From: an uncultured Aquimarina sp.
GTDB lineage: Bacteria; Bacteroidota; Bacteroidia; Flavobacteriales; Flavobacteriaceae
DNA length: 64,000 bases
NCBI GenBank assembly: GCA_947498785.1
Contig: CANMLS010000032.1
Location: 1 to 64,000 of the forward strand
Reading direction: 5' to 3'
Of this stretch, positions 1-11,932 are shown in pieces. The notes under the pieces are model-generated. The model was not told the DNA's origin and made no database searches. It worked only from the letters and a program-made list of their open reading frames with translations. Each line of letters opens with the position of its first letter. The stretch's first letter is position 1. The position numbers and the translations under genes are program-made.

Positions 1-108
1 ATTGATTATCTCCATTACAGCATATGACATCTATACAAAACCATTAATTGAGTAAAATAAAATATTAAATAGTATTATACGAATCTTTCTTGTTTATCCA
101 GAGATATA

Positions 109-423
109 TTAAGCTTCTCCTGTAGGTCCAAAATTCATAGGTATAGGAGCTTGTTCGTAATCTTTAATCTCCCCATGAGCAGCTTCAAAACGATTTACAT
201 TATCATTAAGTGCTTTCAGTAATCTTTTAGCATGCTGTGGAGTTAAAATGATTCTACTTTTCACCTTGCTTTTAGGTCTACCAGGCATAATATTTACAAA
301 GTCAACTACAAACTCTGAAACTGAATGATTTATAATTGCAAGATTACTATATATTCCATCTGCAATGGTTTCATCCAATTCAATATTTAATTGATTTTGT
401 TTCTGATTACTTTTATCTGCCAT
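109..423 (-). CDS. DUF3467 family protein
   Basis: This is a 104-residue soluble protein that I recognise as the DUF3467 family, whose biochemical role is not known. The N-terminal third is polar (many Gln and Asn), and the body contains the family-typical stretch ending in a LTPQHAKRLLKAL helix at about residues 60-73. It has no signal peptide or membrane segment, so it is probably cytosolic. It lies directly downstream of rpoC, a position I recall for this family in flavobacteria. A strong terminator separates the two, so it probably has its own promoter or depends on readthrough. The family call is from memory of the sequence pattern. Confidence 0.8.
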   Translation of the reverse strand: MADKSNQKQNQLNIELDETIADGIYSNLAIINHSVSEFVVDFVNIMPGRPKSKVKSRIILTPQHAKRLLKALNDNVNRFEAAHGEIKDYEQAPIPMNFGPTGEA

Positions 424-450
424 ATCAAATTTATTTTAGCATCTTTTTAT

Positions 451-480
451 AAAAAAGAAAGCCTGCCTAAAAAGGCAGGC
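451..480 (-). terminator. rho-independent terminator of the rpoBC operon
   Basis: On the minus strand GCCTGCC and its complement form a hairpin with a short T/A loop, followed by TTTCTTTTTT. It starts 7 bp after the rpoC stop codon and lies before the DUF3467 start, so it ends the long ribosomal/RNA polymerase transcript. Confidence 0.9.
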
Positions 481-487
481 TCTTATA

Positions 488-3400
488 TTAATTATAATTA
501 ACTTCTTGTCGTTGTTCCATTCGTTCTTCAAATTCATCATTTGAACCTACAATAATACTTTCATAGTTTCTCATTCCTGTTCCCGCTGGTATTCTATGTC
601 CAACAATTACATTTTCTTTAAGACCTTCAAGAGTATCAATTTTACCGCTCACTGCAGCTTCATTTAATACTTTTGTTGTCTCCTGGAACGATGCAGCAGA
701 AATAAATGACTTAGTTTGCAGCGATGCTCTTGTAATACCTTGTAGTATTGGAGTTGCTGTTGCAGGAGAAACATCTCTCGCAGTAACTAAGTTTTTATCA
801 TCCCTACGTAATGCAGAATTTTCATCTCTTAGGTCACGAGGAGAAATAATTTGTCCTGGCTTAAGGTTTTCGCTATCTCCTGAATCTTCAACCACCTTCA
901 TTCCAAAAATCTCATCATTCTCTTCAATAAAATCAGCTTTATGCACTAATTGGTTTTCTAAGAAAATAGTATCTCCTGGATCTTGAATTCTTACTTTACG
1001 CATCATTTGACGTACTACAACTTCAAAGTGCTTATCATTAATTTTCACACCTTGTAATCGATATACCTCTTGTACTTCATTCACCAAGTATTGTTGTACG
1101 GCAGAAGGTCCCTTAATTTTAAGAATATCTTCTGGTGTAATCGAACCATCTGATAACGGCATTCCTGCTCGTACATAATCGTTCTCCTGTACTAGGATTT
1201 GATTAGAAAGCTTTACAAGATACTTTTTAATCTCTCCTATTCTAGATTCTACTATGATCTCTCGGTTACCACGTTTGATTTTTCCAAATGAAACTACACC
1301 ATCAATTTCACTAACTACAGCAGGGTTGGATGGATTACGAGCCTCAAATAACTCTGTTACTCTTGGAAGACCACCTGTAATATCACCTGCTTTAGCAGAT
1401 TTACGAGGGATTTTCACTAAAATCTTACCTACTCCAATTTTATCACTATCATCTACCATAAGGTGTGCTCCTACTGGTAAGTTATATGAACGTAATACTT
1501 CATCTCCTTTTCCTAATACATGAAGTGTTGGTATCTTTTTCTTATCACGAGATTCAGAAATTACTTTTTCTTGGAAACCTGTTTGTTCATCGATTTCTAC
1601 TTGGTAGGTAATACCTTGTTCAATATTTTCATATTTAACTTTACCAGCAAATTCAGAAATGATTACACCATTATATGGATCCCATTGACAAACAACCTGA
1701 TCAGTTTTAAGTATATCTCCATCTTTAATAAACAACTGAGAACCATAAGGAATTAAGTTAGTACTTAAAACAATCTTGGTTTTTGGATCGATAACTTTAA
1801 TTTCTGACGTACGAGAAATTACTACATCAATCTCATTTCCATCATTATCCTCTCCTTTAACTGTCTTCAGTTCTTCAATTTCAGCTTTACCTGCAAATTT
1901 AGATTTCAATTGGTTTTCTTCCGAAATGTTACCTGCAATACCTCCTACGTGAAATGTACGCAAAGTAAGCTGCGTCCCAGGCTCACCAATAGACTGAGCT
2001 GCTACAACCCCTACAGCCTCTCCTCGTTGTACTGTTTTACCAGTAGCAAGGTTACGTCCATAACATTTCACACAAATTCCTTTCTTAGCTTCACAAGTAA
2101 GTGCTGAACGAACTTCTACTGATTCTACTGGAGAATTCTCAATATTCTTGGCAACTTCATCCGTAATTTCTACACCTGCTTCTGCTAATACTTCTTGAGT
2201 TAATGGATTAATAACATCTTGTAAAGAAGTTCTACCTACAATTCTAGCTGCAAGTCCTTCTATGATTTCTTCATTTTTCTTTAGTGGAGACACTTCTACT
2301 CCTCTAAGCGTACCACAGTCTTCAATATTAACTATAACATCCTGTGCAACATCAACCAAACGACGTGTTAAATATCCTGCATCTGCAGTTTTAAGAGCCG
2401 TATCTGCAAGACCTTTACGAGCACCGTGAGTAGAGATAAAGTATTCTAAAATAGAGAGTCCTTCTTTAAAGTTAGAAAGAATAGGGTTTTCAATAATTTC
2501 TCCACCAGCAGAACTAGCTTTCTTAGGTTTTGCCATCAATCCACGCATCCCTGTTAGCTGTCGAATCTGCTCTTTTGATCCCCTTGCTCCAGAATCAAGC
2601 ATCATGTACACAGAGTTAAATCCTTGTTGATCTTCTCTAATACGCTTCATCGATAATTCTGTCAATTCTGCATTTGTAGACGTCCATATATCAATAACCT
2701 GATTATAACGCTCATTATTAGTGATCAGACCCATATTATAGTTTCCTACAATATCATCTACTTTAGAATTAGCATCAGCAATCATGGTATGCTTCTCTTT
2801 AGGAATAATGATATCACCTAAACTAAATGATAAACCACCTTGAAATGCAAAATTATATCCTAAAGTTTTGATTTCATCAAGGAATTCAGCCGTCTCAGGA
2901 ACACTAGTAACCTTCAAAATATCTCCAATAATATCTCTAAGAGATTTTTTCGTTAATACTTCATTAATATATCCAGCTTTTTCTGGAACTTTCTCATTAA
3001 ATAATACACGACCTGTAGTAGTTTCTATAATTTTAGTTACTACCTCTCCTTCTTCATTTATATCGTTAGTACGAACTTTGATATTAGCATTAATATCAAG
3101 TCTTTTCTCATTATAAGCAATAGTTACTTCTTCTGGAGAATAGAACGTAAGGTCTTCACCTTTAATTTCTAAGTCTGGAGTAGATCTACGAGATTTAGTC
3201 ATATAATACAGACCCAATACCATATCCTGAGAAGGAACCGTTACTGGTGATCCATTAGCAGGATTAAGAATATTGTGTGATGCTAACATCAACAACTGTG
3301 ATTCTAAAATTGCTTCTGGTCCAAGTGGTAAATGCACTGCCATTTGATCTCCATCAAAATCAGCATTAAATGCAGTACATACTAATGGATGTAATTGTAT

Positions 3401-4789
3401 CGCTTTACCTTCAATAAGTTTAGGCTGAAATGCCTGAATCCCTAATCGGTGAAGCGTTGGAGCACGGTTAAGTAATACTGGATGCCCTTTTAAGACATTC
3501 TCTAGGATATCCCAAACAACCGGCTCTTTTCTATCTATAATTTTCTTAGCAGATTTTACTGTTTTTACAATACCACGTTCGATCAATTTTCTAATCACAA
3601 ACGGTTTGTATAATTCGGCTGCCATGTTTTTTGGAAGACCACATTCGAATAATTTCAATTCTGGTCCTACAACAATAACAGAACGTGCTGAATAATCCAC
3701 ACGTTTACCAAGTAAGTTTTGACGGAAACGTCCTTGCTTACCTTTTAACGAATCAGATAAAGATTTTAATGGTCTGTTAGAATCTGTTTTAACAGCAGAA
3801 GCTTTACGTGTATTATCAAATAATGAATCTACAGATTCTTGAAGCATACGTTTTTCATTACGTAAAATAACTTCTGGGGCTTTGATTTCCATCAAACGCT
3901 TCAAACGATTATTACGAATAATTACTCTACGGTATAAATCATTTAAATCTGATGTTGCAAAACGACCTCCATCTAATGGTACTAAAGGACGTAATTCTGG
4001 TGGAATTACAGGTACAACTTTAAGTACCATCCATTCTGGATTATTCTCTCTATTTTTATTTGCATCTCTGAAAGACTCTACAACCTGAAGACGTTTTAAT
4101 GCTTCAGTTTTACGTTGTTTGGACGTTTCATTATTGGCTTTATGTCTTAATTCATAAGAAAGTGCATCAAGGTCGATTCTTCTTAAAATTTCGATAAGGC
4201 ATTCCGCCCCCATCTTTGCAATAAACTTATTAGGATCTGTATCATCAAGATATAGGTTTTCCTGCGGAAGACTATCTAAAATATTTAAATACTCTTCTTC
4301 TGTAAGGAAATCCATTTTTTGTACCGCTTCACCTTCTTCATTTTTGGCGATACCTGGTTGAATTACTACGTAACGCTCGTAGTAAATAATCATATCTAAC
4401 TTCTTAGAAGGAAGTCCTAGTAAATATCCTATTTTGTTTGGTAAAGAACGGAAATACCAGATATGAGCCACAGGAACAACTAAGTTAATGTGTCCTACTC
4501 GATCTCTACGAACTTTCTTTTCGGTAACTTCTACCCCACATCGATCACAAACAATACCTTTGTAACGAATTCTTTTATATTTACCACAAGCACATTCAAA
4601 GTCCTTTACAGGTCCAAAAATACGCTCACAGAACAAACCATCACGTTCAGGTTTGTGAGTACGATAATTGATAGTTTCGGGTTTTAACACCTCTCCTTTG
4701 GACGCTGCCAAAATTGACTCAGGAGATGCTAAACCTATAGAGATCTTATTAAATCTCTTTACTGTATTCTTATCATTATTTCTTGCCAT
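488..4789 (-). CDS. rpoC: DNA-directed RNA polymerase subunit beta'
   Basis: This 1433-residue protein is the beta' subunit of RNA polymerase, full length for Bacteroidota. The N-terminal zinc site is visible as Cys66, Cys68, Cys81 and Cys84. The catalytic magnesium loop [12 protein letters not shown] lies near residues 473-484. A second zinc-type cysteine set appears later (CGTLRG, then [13 protein letters not shown]). The ATG follows rpoB by about 100 bp, a gap that holds an extragenic hairpin element. It is the last gene of the secE-to-rpoC ribosomal/transcription cluster and is followed at once by a strong terminator. Nothing looks broken or unusual in the reading frame. Confidence 0.99.
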   Translation of the reverse strand: MARNNDKNTVKRFNKISIGLASPESILAASKGEVLKPETINYRTHKPERDGLFCERIFGPVKDFECACGKYKRIRYKGIVCDRCGVEVTEKKVRRDRVGHINLVVPVAHIWYFRSLPNKIGYLLGLPSKKLDMIIYYERYVVIQPGIAKNEEGEAVQKMDFLTEEEYLNILDSLPQENLYLDDTDPNKFIAKMGAECLIEILRRIDLDALSYELRHKANNETSKQRKTEALKRLQVVESFRDANKNRENNPEWMVLKVVPVIPPELRPLVPLDGGRFATSDLNDLYRRVIIRNNRLKRLMEIKAPEVILRNEKRMLQESVDSLFDNTRKASAVKTDSNRPLKSLSDSLKGKQGRFRQNLLGKRVDYSARSVIVVGPELKLFECGLPKNMAAELYKPFVIRKLIERGIVKTVKSAKKIIDRKEPVVWDILENVLKGHPVLLNRAPTLHRLGIQAFQPKLIEGKAIQLHPLVCTAFNADFDGDQMAVHLPLGPEAILESQLLMLASHNILNPANGSPVTVPSQDMVLGLYYMTKSRRSTPDLEIKGEDLTFYSPEEVTIAYNEKRLDINANIKVRTNDINEEGEVVTKIIETTTGRVLFNEKVPEKAGYINEVLTKKSLRDIIGDILKVTSVPETAEFLDEIKTLGYNFAFQGGLSFSLGDIIIPKEKHTMIADANSKVDDIVGNYNMGLITNNERYNQVIDIWTSTNAELTELSMKRIREDQQGFNSVYMMLDSGARGSKEQIRQLTGMRGLMAKPKKASSAGGEIIENPILSNFKEGLSILEYFISTHGARKGLADTALKTADAGYLTRRLVDVAQDVIVNIEDCGTLRGVEVSPLKKNEEIIEGLAARIVGRTSLQDVINPLTQEVLAEAGVEITDEVAKNIENSPVESVEVRSALTCEAKKGICVKCYGRNLATGKTVQRGEAVGVVAAQSIGEPGTQLTLRTFHVGGIAGNISEENQLKSKFAGKAEIEELKTVKGEDNDGNEIDVVISRTSEIKVIDPKTKIVLSTNLIPYGSQLFIKDGDILKTDQVVCQWDPYNGVIISEFAGKVKYENIEQGITYQVEIDEQTGFQEKVISESRDKKKIPTLHVLGKGDEVLRSYNLPVGAHLMVDDSDKIGVGKILVKIPRKSAKAGDITGGLPRVTELFEARNPSNPAVVSEIDGVVSFGKIKRGNREIIVESRIGEIKKYLVKLSNQILVQENDYVRAGMPLSDGSITPEDILKIKGPSAVQQYLVNEVQEVYRLQGVKINDKHFEVVVRQMMRKVRIQDPGDTIFLENQLVHKADFIEENDEIFGMKVVEDSGDSENLKPGQIISPRDLRDENSALRRDDKNLVTARDVSPATATPILQGITRASLQTKSFISAASFQETTKVLNEAAVSGKIDTLEGLKENVIVGHRIPAGTGMRNYESIIVGSNDEFEERMEQRQEVNYN

Positions 4790-4844
4790 AATATATGGTT
4801 GCTAAAGAATTATTGTAATTTAAAATTGAATAATAAATTGATAA

Positions 4845-4882
4845 CAAACTGTCTCCTTCGACACGCTCAGGTAGACAGTTTG
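4845..4882. repeat. REP-like extragenic hairpin between rpoB and rpoC
   Basis: An inverted repeat with arms CAAACTGTCT (4845-4854) and AGACAGTTTG (4873-4882) encloses CCTTCGACACGCTCAGG. The inner core resembles the dispersed CTTCGACAAGCTCAG-type extragenic palindromes that I recall from many bacterial genomes, here with one base different. On the minus strand it is not followed by a T run, so it is not a simple terminator. It may act as an mRNA-stabilising or processing hairpin between rpoB and rpoC. I found no second copy in this window. Confidence 0.6.
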
Positions 4883-4891
4883 ATTTTTATA

Positions 4892-7800
4892 TTATTCTTC
4901 TAATCTGATGTCCAGACCAAGACCTTTTAATTCGTGCATTAATACATTAAACGATTCTGGTAAGCCTGGCTCTGGCATTGGTTCACCTTTAACTATACTT
5001 TCGTATGTTTTGGCTCTTCCAATAACATCATCAGATTTTACAGTCAATATTTCACGCAATGTTGCAGAAGCACCATAAGCTTCAAGCGCCCAAACTTCCA
5101 TCTCTCCAAAACGTTGACCACCAAACTGAGCTTTACCACCAAGTGGTTGCTGAGTAATCAATGAATAAGGGCCAATAGAACGTGCGTGCATTTTATCATC
5201 TACCATGTGACCTAGTTTAAGCATATAAATCACACCTACGGTAGCTGGTTGATGAAAACGATCTCCCGTTCCTCCATCGTACAAATATGTATGTCCAAAT
5301 CTTGGAATTCCTGCTTCATCAGTAAATCCGTTGATTTGTTCTAGTGAAGCACCATCAAAAATTGGAGTAGCAAATTTTCTATCTAATTTTTGTCCTGCCC
5401 ATCCTAATACAGTTTCATAAATCTGACCTATGTTCATACGAGAAGGTACCCCAAGTGGATTTAGTACAATATCAACTGGTGTCCCATCTTCTAAGAATGG
5501 CATATCTTCTTCTCTTACAATACGAGCAACAATACCTTTGTTACCGTGACGACCTGCCATTTTATCTCCTACCTTTAGTTTACGTTTCTTAGCGATGTAA
5601 ACTTTTGCTAGTTTGATAATTCCAGAAGGTAATTCATCTCCAACAGAGATGGTAAACTTCTCTCTTCTTAGATTACCTTGTAAATCATTCTCTTTAATCT
5701 TAAAGTTATGAATAAGATCAGCTACCATAACATTTAAGTGATCATCAGTAGTCCAGGTTCCTTTGGTAAGGTGAGCATAATCATCAACACTATTAAGCAT
5801 TTTTTGAGTATACTTTTTACCTTTAGGAAGTACTTCTTCTCCTAGATCATTCATTACTCCTTGCGAAGTTTTTCCACCAACGATAGCGAACAACTTATCT
5901 ACTAATTCTGTTTTTAATAACTCGAATTTAGTATCATAAGATCTCTCTAATATATCAATATCTTCCTTATCCTGAGAACGTTTTCTCTTATCTTTAATAG
6001 CACGTGCAAATAATTTTTTATCAATTACAACACCATGTAAAGACGGAGAAGCTTTTAAAGAAGCATCTTTAACATCACCTGCTTTATCACCGAAGATAGC
6101 TCTTAAAAGTTTTTCTTCCGGAGTAGGATCACTTTCTCCTTTTGGAGTAATTTTTCCAATAAGAATATCACCTGGCTTAATTTCTGCACCAACACGGATC
6201 ATTCCGTTTTCATCAAGATCTTTGGTTGCCTCTTCAGAAACATTTGGAATATCATTAGTTAGTTCTTCATTACCTAATTTGGTATCTCTAACTTCAAGAG
6301 AATATTCATCTATATGTATAGAAGTAAAGATATCTTCTCTTACAACTTTTTCAGAAATTACAATCGCATCCTCAAAGTTATACCCTTTCCAAGGCATAAA
6401 GGCTACTTTCATATTTCTACCAAGAGCAAGTTCTCCTTTTTCTGTAGCATATCCTTGACATAACACTTCTCCTTTATTAACTCTATCACCTACACTTACT
6501 ATAGGTTTAAGATTAATATTAGTTCCTTGATTGGTTTTTCTGAATTTTATTAATTCATACGTTTTAGAATCTCCATCAAAACTCACCATTCTTTGCTCAT
6601 CAGTCCTATCGTACTTAATGGTAATCTTTTGAGCGTCTACATATTCTACAACTCCATCTCCTTCTGCATTGATTAATACACGAGAATCTGAGGCTACTTG
6701 ACGTTCTAATCCTGTACCTACAATTGGAGCATCAACTCGTAACAATGGTACTGCCTGACGCATCATGTTAGACCCCATTAAGGCACGGTTTGCATCATCA
6801 TGTTCTAAGAAAGGAATCAATGAAGCTGAAATAGAAGCAATTTGATTAGGAGCAACATCTGCATAATTTACATTTGTTGGATCAATTACTGGGAAATCAC
6901 CTTCCATACGAGCAATTACCTTATCAGCAGTAATATTTCCTTCCTCTGTGGTAGGGATATTAGCTTGTGCTATCAACTTCTCTTCTTCTTCCTCTGCACT
7001 TAAGTATCTATATTCTGCTACGTCAACTTTACCATCAGTAACTTTACGATATGGAGTTTCTAAGAATCCCATTGAGTTAACTTTTGCAAAAACAGCTAAT
7101 GATGATATTAATCCAATATTCGGTCCTTCAGGAGTTTCAATCGGACATAAACGACCATAGTGTGTATAGTGTACATCACGAACCTCGAATCCAGCACGTT
7201 CTCTTGATAAACCACCAGGTCCAAGAGCTGATAATCTACGTTTATGAGTAATCTCTGCCAGTGGATTTGTTTGATCCATAAACTGAGACAACTGATTCGT
7301 ACCAAAGAACGAATTAATCACAGAAGATAGAGTCTTAGCATTGATCAGATCAATTGGTGTAAATACCTCATTATCCCTAACATTCATTCGCTCACGAATA
7401 GTACGAGCCATACGAGCCAAACCAACTCCAAATTGCTGCGATAATTGTTCTCCTACAGTTCTAACACGACGGTTAGAAAGGTGATCAATATCATCTATCT
7501 CTGCTTTGGAATTAATAAGCTCTATTAGATATTTTATAATAGTAATGATATCTTCTTTGGTAAGCACTTGCTTATCCATTGCAATATCAAGTCCTAATTT
7601 TTTATTCATTCTATAACGACCTACTTCACCAAGGTTGTAACGTTGGTCAGAGAAGAATAACTTATCAATAATACCTCTTGCAGTCTCCTCATCAGGCGGT
7701 TCTGCATTACGTAATTGACGGTATATATGTTCTACCGCTTCTTTTTCTGAATTGGTAGGATCTTTTTGTAATGTATTATGAATTATTGCATAGTCACCTT

Positions 7801-8704
7801 TCTGATTATCTTCTTTATGAAGTAAAATCGTCTTTGCTCCTGCGTCTATAATTTCATCAAGATGATCTTTATCCAGAATCGTATCACGATCTAAAACGAT
7901 CTCATTACGCTCTATTGATACCACCTCACCTGTATCCTCATCCACAAAATCTTCATGCCATGTATTCAATACACGGGCAGCCAGTTTGCGACCTAATACT
8001 TTCTTTAATCCGGACTTAGAAACTTTTATCTCTTCTGCAAGATCAAATATTTCTAAGATATCTTTATCTCGTTCAAAACCTATAGCTCGGAAAAGAGTTG
8101 TAACTGGTAATTTTTTCTTTCTATCGATATATGCGTACATAACGCTGTTGATATCGGTAGCAAATTCTATCCAAGAACCTTTAAAAGGAATTACTCTTGC
8201 AGAATATAGTTTTGTTCCATTTGCATGGAAAGATTGTCCAAAGAATACCCCAGGTGAACGGTGTAATTGAGAAACAACCACTCGTTCTGCACCATTAATA
8301 CAAAAAGTACCACTTGGCGTCATATAAGGAATTGTACCTAAATACACGTCCTGAACAATAGTTTCAAAATCTTCGTGTTCTGGGTCTGTACAGAATAACT
8401 TTAGACGTGCTTTTAGTGGTACACTATAAGTAAGACCTCGTTCTATACACTCCTGAAGATCATATCTTGGAGGATCTACGAAATAATCTAAAAATTCTAA
8501 TACAAATTGATTACGTGTATCTGTAATCGGGAAGTTTTCCATGAAGGTATTATATAGACCTTCGTTTCCTCTTTCTTCAGATTTTGTTTCTAATTGAAAG
8601 AAATCCTGAAAGGACTTGATCTGAATATCTAAAAAATCTGGATAATCAGGTCTATTCTTTACAGAAGAGAAATTCAATCTTTCAGTTTGCGTTGCTAACA
8701 TCAA
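4892..8704 (-). CDS. rpoB: DNA-directed RNA polymerase subunit beta
   Basis: This 1270-residue protein is the beta subunit of RNA polymerase and is complete. The rifampicin-binding segment is readable as [20 protein letters not shown] followed by RLSALGPGG, the pattern of a rifampicin-sensitive enzyme. The fork-loop and catalytic stretch [17 protein letters not shown] follows, and the C-terminus carries the beta' interaction segment WALEAYGA. The ORF starts [10 protein letters not shown]; the second Met is an equally possible start. The gene sits 130 bp after rplL, a gap that contains a strong hairpin, and 100 bp before rpoC. The order rplL-rpoB-rpoC is the universal bacterial one. Confidence 0.99.
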   Translation of the reverse strand: MMLATQTERLNFSSVKNRPDYPDFLDIQIKSFQDFFQLETKSEERGNEGLYNTFMENFPITDTRNQFVLEFLDYFVDPPRYDLQECIERGLTYSVPLKARLKLFCTDPEHEDFETIVQDVYLGTIPYMTPSGTFCINGAERVVVSQLHRSPGVFFGQSFHANGTKLYSARVIPFKGSWIEFATDINSVMYAYIDRKKKLPVTTLFRAIGFERDKDILEIFDLAEEIKVSKSGLKKVLGRKLAARVLNTWHEDFVDEDTGEVVSIERNEIVLDRDTILDKDHLDEIIDAGAKTILLHKEDNQKGDYAIIHNTLQKDPTNSEKEAVEHIYRQLRNAEPPDEETARGIIDKLFFSDQRYNLGEVGRYRMNKKLGLDIAMDKQVLTKEDIITIIKYLIELINSKAEIDDIDHLSNRRVRTVGEQLSQQFGVGLARMARTIRERMNVRDNEVFTPIDLINAKTLSSVINSFFGTNQLSQFMDQTNPLAEITHKRRLSALGPGGLSRERAGFEVRDVHYTHYGRLCPIETPEGPNIGLISSLAVFAKVNSMGFLETPYRKVTDGKVDVAEYRYLSAEEEEEKLIAQANIPTTEEGNITADKVIARMEGDFPVIDPTNVNYADVAPNQIASISASLIPFLEHDDANRALMGSNMMRQAVPLLRVDAPIVGTGLERQVASDSRVLINAEGDGVVEYVDAQKITIKYDRTDEQRMVSFDGDSKTYELIKFRKTNQGTNINLKPIVSVGDRVNKGEVLCQGYATEKGELALGRNMKVAFMPWKGYNFEDAIVISEKVVREDIFTSIHIDEYSLEVRDTKLGNEELTNDIPNVSEEATKDLDENGMIRVGAEIKPGDILIGKITPKGESDPTPEEKLLRAIFGDKAGDVKDASLKASPSLHGVVIDKKLFARAIKDKRKRSQDKEDIDILERSYDTKFELLKTELVDKLFAIVGGKTSQGVMNDLGEEVLPKGKKYTQKMLNSVDDYAHLTKGTWTTDDHLNVMVADLIHNFKIKENDLQGNLRREKFTISVGDELPSGIIKLAKVYIAKKRKLKVGDKMAGRHGNKGIVARIVREEDMPFLEDGTPVDIVLNPLGVPSRMNIGQIYETVLGWAGQKLDRKFATPIFDGASLEQINGFTDEAGIPRFGHTYLYDGGTGDRFHQPATVGVIYMLKLGHMVDDKMHARSIGPYSLITQQPLGGKAQFGGQRFGEMEVWALEAYGASATLREILTVKSDDVIGRAKTYESIVKGEPMPEPGLPESFNVLMHELKGLGLDIRLEE

Positions 8705-8775
8705 TGGACGGAATTAAATTAAAATTTTAAAAAAATGTGCGTATTATATTGCCTAACATCTATATACGCAAAAAC

Positions 8776-8812
8776 GGTTTAGACCACAGAGAATATTCTC
8801 CGGGTCTAAACC
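8776..8812 (-). terminator. attenuator-like hairpin between rplL and rpoB
   Basis: Arms GGTTTAGACC and GGTCTAAACC enclose a second small palindrome (GAGAATATTCTC). On the minus strand the outer stem is followed by GTTTTTGCG, a short T tract. It lies after rplL and before rpoB, the same place as the partial terminator in the Escherichia coli operon. I infer that it lowers polymerase-gene transcription relative to ribosomal-protein genes. Confidence 0.7.
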
Positions 8813-8834
8813 TATATGTCAATATATGGTAAGC

Positions 8835-9209
8835 TTATTTAAGCTCAACCTCAGCTCCAGCCTCTTCTAATTGTGCTTTAAGAGCTTCTGCTTCGTCTTT
8901 AGCTATTCCTTCTTTAACTGCTTTAGGAGCACCATCAACAAGCTCTTTTGCGTCTTTAAGACCAAGACCTGTAAGTTCCTTAACAAGTTTTACAACTGCC
9001 AATTTAGAACCACCTGCAGCAGTAAGGATTACATCAAACTCTGACTTTTCTTCTGCAGCTTCACCACCACCAGCACCACCAGCAGCAACAGCTACTGCAG
9101 CAGCAGCAGGCTCGATACCATATTCTTCTTTTAATATATCAGCTAACTCATTAACTTCTTTTACTGTTAAGTTAACCAATTGTTCTGCGAAATCTTTTAA
9201 ATCTGCCAT
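8835..9209 (-). CDS. rplL: 50S ribosomal protein L7/L12
   Basis: This 124-residue acidic protein is the flexible stalk protein of the large ribosomal subunit, which recruits translation GTPases. The N-terminal dimerisation helix is followed by an Ala/Gly-rich hinge at about residues 36-52. The C-terminal domain contains the family core from EFDVIL through [20 protein letters not shown]. It lies 69 bp downstream of rplJ (L10), which anchors it on the ribosome. A strong hairpin follows before rpoB. Confidence 0.99.
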   Translation of the reverse strand: MADLKDFAEQLVNLTVKEVNELADILKEEYGIEPAAAAVAVAAGGAGGGEAAEEKSEFDVILTAAGGSKLAVVKLVKELTGLGLKDAKELVDGAPKAVKEGIAKDEAEALKAQLEEAGAEVELK

Positions 9210-9278
9210 TTTCTATCGTTTTAAATAATTTTTTTTAATTGAAATATAATTTATTAAAAAGTGCGTACACTACTATTA

Positions 9279-9800
9279 TTATCCTTCTTTTTCGGATAAT
9301 GTTTTAAGGATACCAGCAAGTTTACCTCCGCTTGACTTTAACGCAGAAACTACGTTCTTAGCAGGAGACTGTAACAGACCGATAATATCTCCGATAACTT
9401 CTTCCTTAGATTTAATATTAACTAAAGCGTCTAAGTTTTCATCACCTACAAATACTGCTTCTTCTACAAACGCTCCTTTTAACAAAGGTTTTTCTGATTT
9501 CTTACGAAATTCTTTAATAACCTTAGCAGGTGCATTACCTGTTTCAGCAAACATTATCGAAGTATTACCTTTTAATGTATTTGGTAAATCTCCAAAATCC
9601 TTATCAGAATTCTCCATTGCTTTAGCAAGGAGTGTATTCTTAACTACTTTTAATGATACATTAGCTTTAAAACAAGCTCTACGTAAATTTGAAGTTGTTC
9701 CTGCATCTAAACCTGAAATATCAGCTAAATAGATATTAGCGTTTTCAGCCAACTGAGCAGTTAAGTCTTCAATTACTAGTGATTTTTCTTCTCTTGTCAT
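9279..9800 (-). CDS. rplJ: 50S ribosomal protein L10
   Basis: This 173-residue protein is the base of the ribosomal stalk, binding 23S rRNA with its N-terminal domain and L7/L12 dimers with its C-terminal helix. The start MTREEKSLVIEDL is typical for Bacteroidota. The segment LKVVKNTLLAKAM near residues 49-61 is the rRNA-binding signature. It is placed between rplA (15 bp upstream) and rplL in a tightly packed operon. Length and frame are normal. Confidence 0.98.
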   Translation of the reverse strand: MTREEKSLVIEDLTAQLAENANIYLADISGLDAGTTSNLRRACFKANVSLKVVKNTLLAKAMENSDKDFGDLPNTLKGNTSIMFAETGNAPAKVIKEFRKKSEKPLLKGAFVEEAVFVGDENLDALVNIKSKEEVIGDIIGLLQSPAKNVVSALKSSGGKLAGILKTLSEKEG

Positions 9801-9815
9801 AATCGTTTATCTTAA

Positions 9816-10511
9816 TTACCCAGCAAAGTTTTTAGCATCTATCTCAACACCAGGACTCATTGTAGAAGACATATATATAGATTTAATATATATACCTTTA
9901 GCAGTCTGTGGTTTCAACTTTACTAATGTTGTTAATAATTCTTTAGCATTCCCTTCGATCTTTTCAGCATCAAAAGATGATTTACCAATTGCAGCATGAA
10001 CGATACCAGTTTTATCAACTTTGAAATCGATTTTACCAGCCTTAACATCAGATACAGCTTTTGCTACATCCATAGTTACTGTTCCGGTTTTAGGATTAGG
10101 CATTAATCCACGAGGCCCTAATACTCTTCCTAGTGGTCCTAATTTACCCATAACACTTGGCATTGTGATGATCACATCTACATCTGTCCATCCGCCTTTA
10201 ATTTTTTCAAGGTATTCATCAAGACCAACAAAATCAGCACCCGCTTCTTTTGCTTCAGCTTCTTTATCTGGTGTTACTAATGCTAAAACTTTAACATCTT
10301 TTCCTGTTCCGTGAGGTAAAGTTACCACACCACGTACCATTTGATTTGCTTTACGAGGATCTACGTTCAAACGAACAGCAAGATCTACAGAAGCATCAAA
10401 ATTCACGTTTGTTATTTCTTTCACTAAAGCAGAAGCTTCTTCTAATGAATACGCTTTATTCTTATCGACCTTAGCGTTTGCTTCTTTTTGCTTTTTAGTT
10501 AATTTCGCCAT
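9816..10511 (-). CDS. rplA: 50S ribosomal protein L1
   Basis: This 231-residue protein forms the mobile L1 stalk next to the ribosomal E site. The family segment [20 protein letters not shown] is present near residues 121-140, followed by the [15 protein letters not shown] stretch. It follows rplK by 18 bp and precedes rplJ by 15 bp, so the two are almost certainly co-transcribed. In other bacteria L1 represses its own operon, but I cannot identify the mRNA target here by eye. Confidence 0.99.
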   Translation of the reverse strand: MAKLTKKQKEANAKVDKNKAYSLEEASALVKEITNVNFDASVDLAVRLNVDPRKANQMVRGVVTLPHGTGKDVKVLALVTPDKEAEAKEAGADFVGLDEYLEKIKGGWTDVDVIITMPSVMGKLGPLGRVLGPRGLMPNPKTGTVTMDVAKAVSDVKAGKIDFKVDKTGIVHAAIGKSSFDAEKIEGNAKELLTTLVKLKPQTAKGIYIKSIYMSSTMSPGVEIDAKNFAG

Positions 10512-10529
10512 TTTGTAAACTTTTTTGGA

Positions 10530-10967
10530 TTAAAAAGGAGCTTGTCCTTTTACAGTTACACCCATTGAACGAGCAGTACCAGCAATCATCTTCATAGCAG
10601 ACTCTACAGTAAATGCATTTAAATCTTGCATTTTGTCTTCTGCAATTGTACGAACTTGATCCCAAGTAACGCTAGCCACTTTTTTACGGTTAGGCTCTCC
10701 TGAACCTTTCTTTTGTTTTGCTGCTTCCAGTATCTGAACAGCTGCTGGTGGAGTTTTGATAACAAAGTCAAAGGACTTGTCTGTGTACACATTGATTACA
10801 ACTGGTAACACTTTACCAGCTTTATCTTGTGTTCTACCATTGAATTGCTTACAGAATTCCATGATATTTACTCCGGCAGCACCTAAAGCAGGTCCAACTG
10901 GTGGGGATGGGTTTGCCGCTCCTCCACGCACTTGTAATTTTACTACTTTACCTATCTCTTTAGCCAT
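10530..10967 (-). CDS. rplK: 50S ribosomal protein L11
   Basis: This 145-residue protein binds the GTPase-associated region of 23S rRNA. The N-terminal proline-rich signature ([12 protein letters not shown]) and the C-terminal rRNA-binding stretch ending KGQAPF are clear. It is the first of the ribosomal-protein genes after nusG. The 75-bp gap to nusG contains an inverted repeat that might be a processing or regulatory hairpin. Confidence 0.99.
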   Translation of the reverse strand: MAKEIGKVVKLQVRGGAANPSPPVGPALGAAGVNIMEFCKQFNGRTQDKAGKVLPVVINVYTDKSFDFVIKTPPAAVQILEAAKQKKGSGEPNRKKVASVTWDQVRTIAEDKMQDLNAFTVESAMKMIAGTARSMGVTVKGQAPF

Positions 10968-10985
10968 TTTTCTAATTTTAAATTA

Positions 10986-11020
10986 GAATTGTTCTATAAG
11001 TGGAAGCAAAAGAACAATTC
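10986..11020. promoter_or_regulatory. inverted repeat in the rplK leader
   Basis: Ten-base arms GAATTGTTCT (10986-10995) and AGAACAATTC (11011-11020) with a 15-base loop lie between nusG and rplK. On the minus strand no convincing T run follows, so termination is unlikely. It could be an RNase processing site or a translational control hairpin for L11/L1. Confidence 0.45.
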
Positions 11021-11042
11021 AGGATCTATAATGTAACAATTA

Positions 11043-11597
11043 TTATATTTTCTCTACTTGCATATAACTTAATTCTAATGGTGTTTTTCTACCGAAAATC
11101 TTAACCATAACTTCAAGTTTACGCTTTTCTTCATTTACTTTTTCGACAGTTCCATTAAATCCGTTAAAAGGACCATCGATAACTTTTACTGTTTCACCAA
11201 CCGTATAAGGTATTGCAACATTATCAGTTTTCACTGCAAGTTCATCTACCTTACCAAGCATTCTATTAATTTCTGATTTTCTCAATGGCACAGGATCTCC
11301 TCCTTTTACCTCTCCCAAAAATCCTATAACACCATTAATAGATTTGATAATATGAGGTACTTCTCCTGAAAGGTTAGCTTCTATCATCACATAACCAGGG
11401 AAATACACTCTCTCTTTGTTTATTTTTTTTCCATTACGTATTTGCACCACTTTTTCTGTTGGTACAAGGATCTGAGAAACATAATCCTCAAGCCCCATAT
11501 GCGCAATTTCGCGTTCAATATAGTCTTTTACCTTATTTTCCTGACCGCTTACCGCTCTTACCACGTACCATTTTTTCGTATTATCCACTTCAGCCAT
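11043..11597 (-). CDS. nusG: transcription termination/antitermination factor NusG
   Basis: This 184-residue protein binds elongating RNA polymerase through its N-terminal NGN domain (WYVVRAVSGQENKVKDYIE, residues 10-28) and carries a C-terminal KOW domain (VIDGPFNGFNGTVEKVNEEK). In Bacteroidota NusG couples transcription with translation or Rho. It follows secE by 9 bp and precedes rplK, the canonical order. Length is typical of the family, without the large insertion seen in some Bacteroidota paralogues such as UpxY. Confidence 0.98.
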   Translation of the reverse strand: MAEVDNTKKWYVVRAVSGQENKVKDYIEREIAHMGLEDYVSQILVPTEKVVQIRNGKKINKERVYFPGYVMIEANLSGEVPHIIKSINGVIGFLGEVKGGDPVPLRKSEINRMLGKVDELAVKTDNVAIPYTVGETVKVIDGPFNGFNGTVEKVNEEKRKLEVMVKIFGRKTPLELSYMQVEKI

Positions 11598-11606
11598 TTT
11601 AAAAAT

Positions 11607-11804
11607 TTAAGATTTTACTAAAGTAAAATAATACTCTATTAGATTGCTAAAAGCAGTATCAATACCCCAGATAACCAAAGAAAAAATAACCGAAAAAACT
11701 ATAACCACCACAGTAAGCTTTTGTGCCTCTGCCCATGGAGTCCAAGTTACATGATTCTTTAACTCGTTATATGATTCTGTTATGTAATTCACTAGTCCAG
11801 CCAT
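11607..11804 (-). CDS. secE: preprotein translocase subunit SecE
   Basis: This 65-residue membrane protein is the SecE clamp of the SecYEG channel. It contains the amphipathic helix with the hallmark segment VTWTPWAEAQKLTVVV and one transmembrane helix (about residues 29-50). This is the short single-span form typical outside Enterobacteria. It lies between tRNA-Trp and nusG. Confidence 0.96.
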   Translation of the reverse strand: MAGLVNYITESYNELKNHVTWTPWAEAQKLTVVVIVFSVIFSLVIWGIDTAFSNLIEYYFTLVKS

Positions 11805-11932
11805 CTTGTTTTATATATATTAAACGAAATCAAAAAAAACAATTTTTAATATCGCTACAAAGCACATTGCTCTATTAATCTTTGTATGAAAAATGCTAAC
11901 GTATCCAAATCAAATACTTTACATTTTATAAG

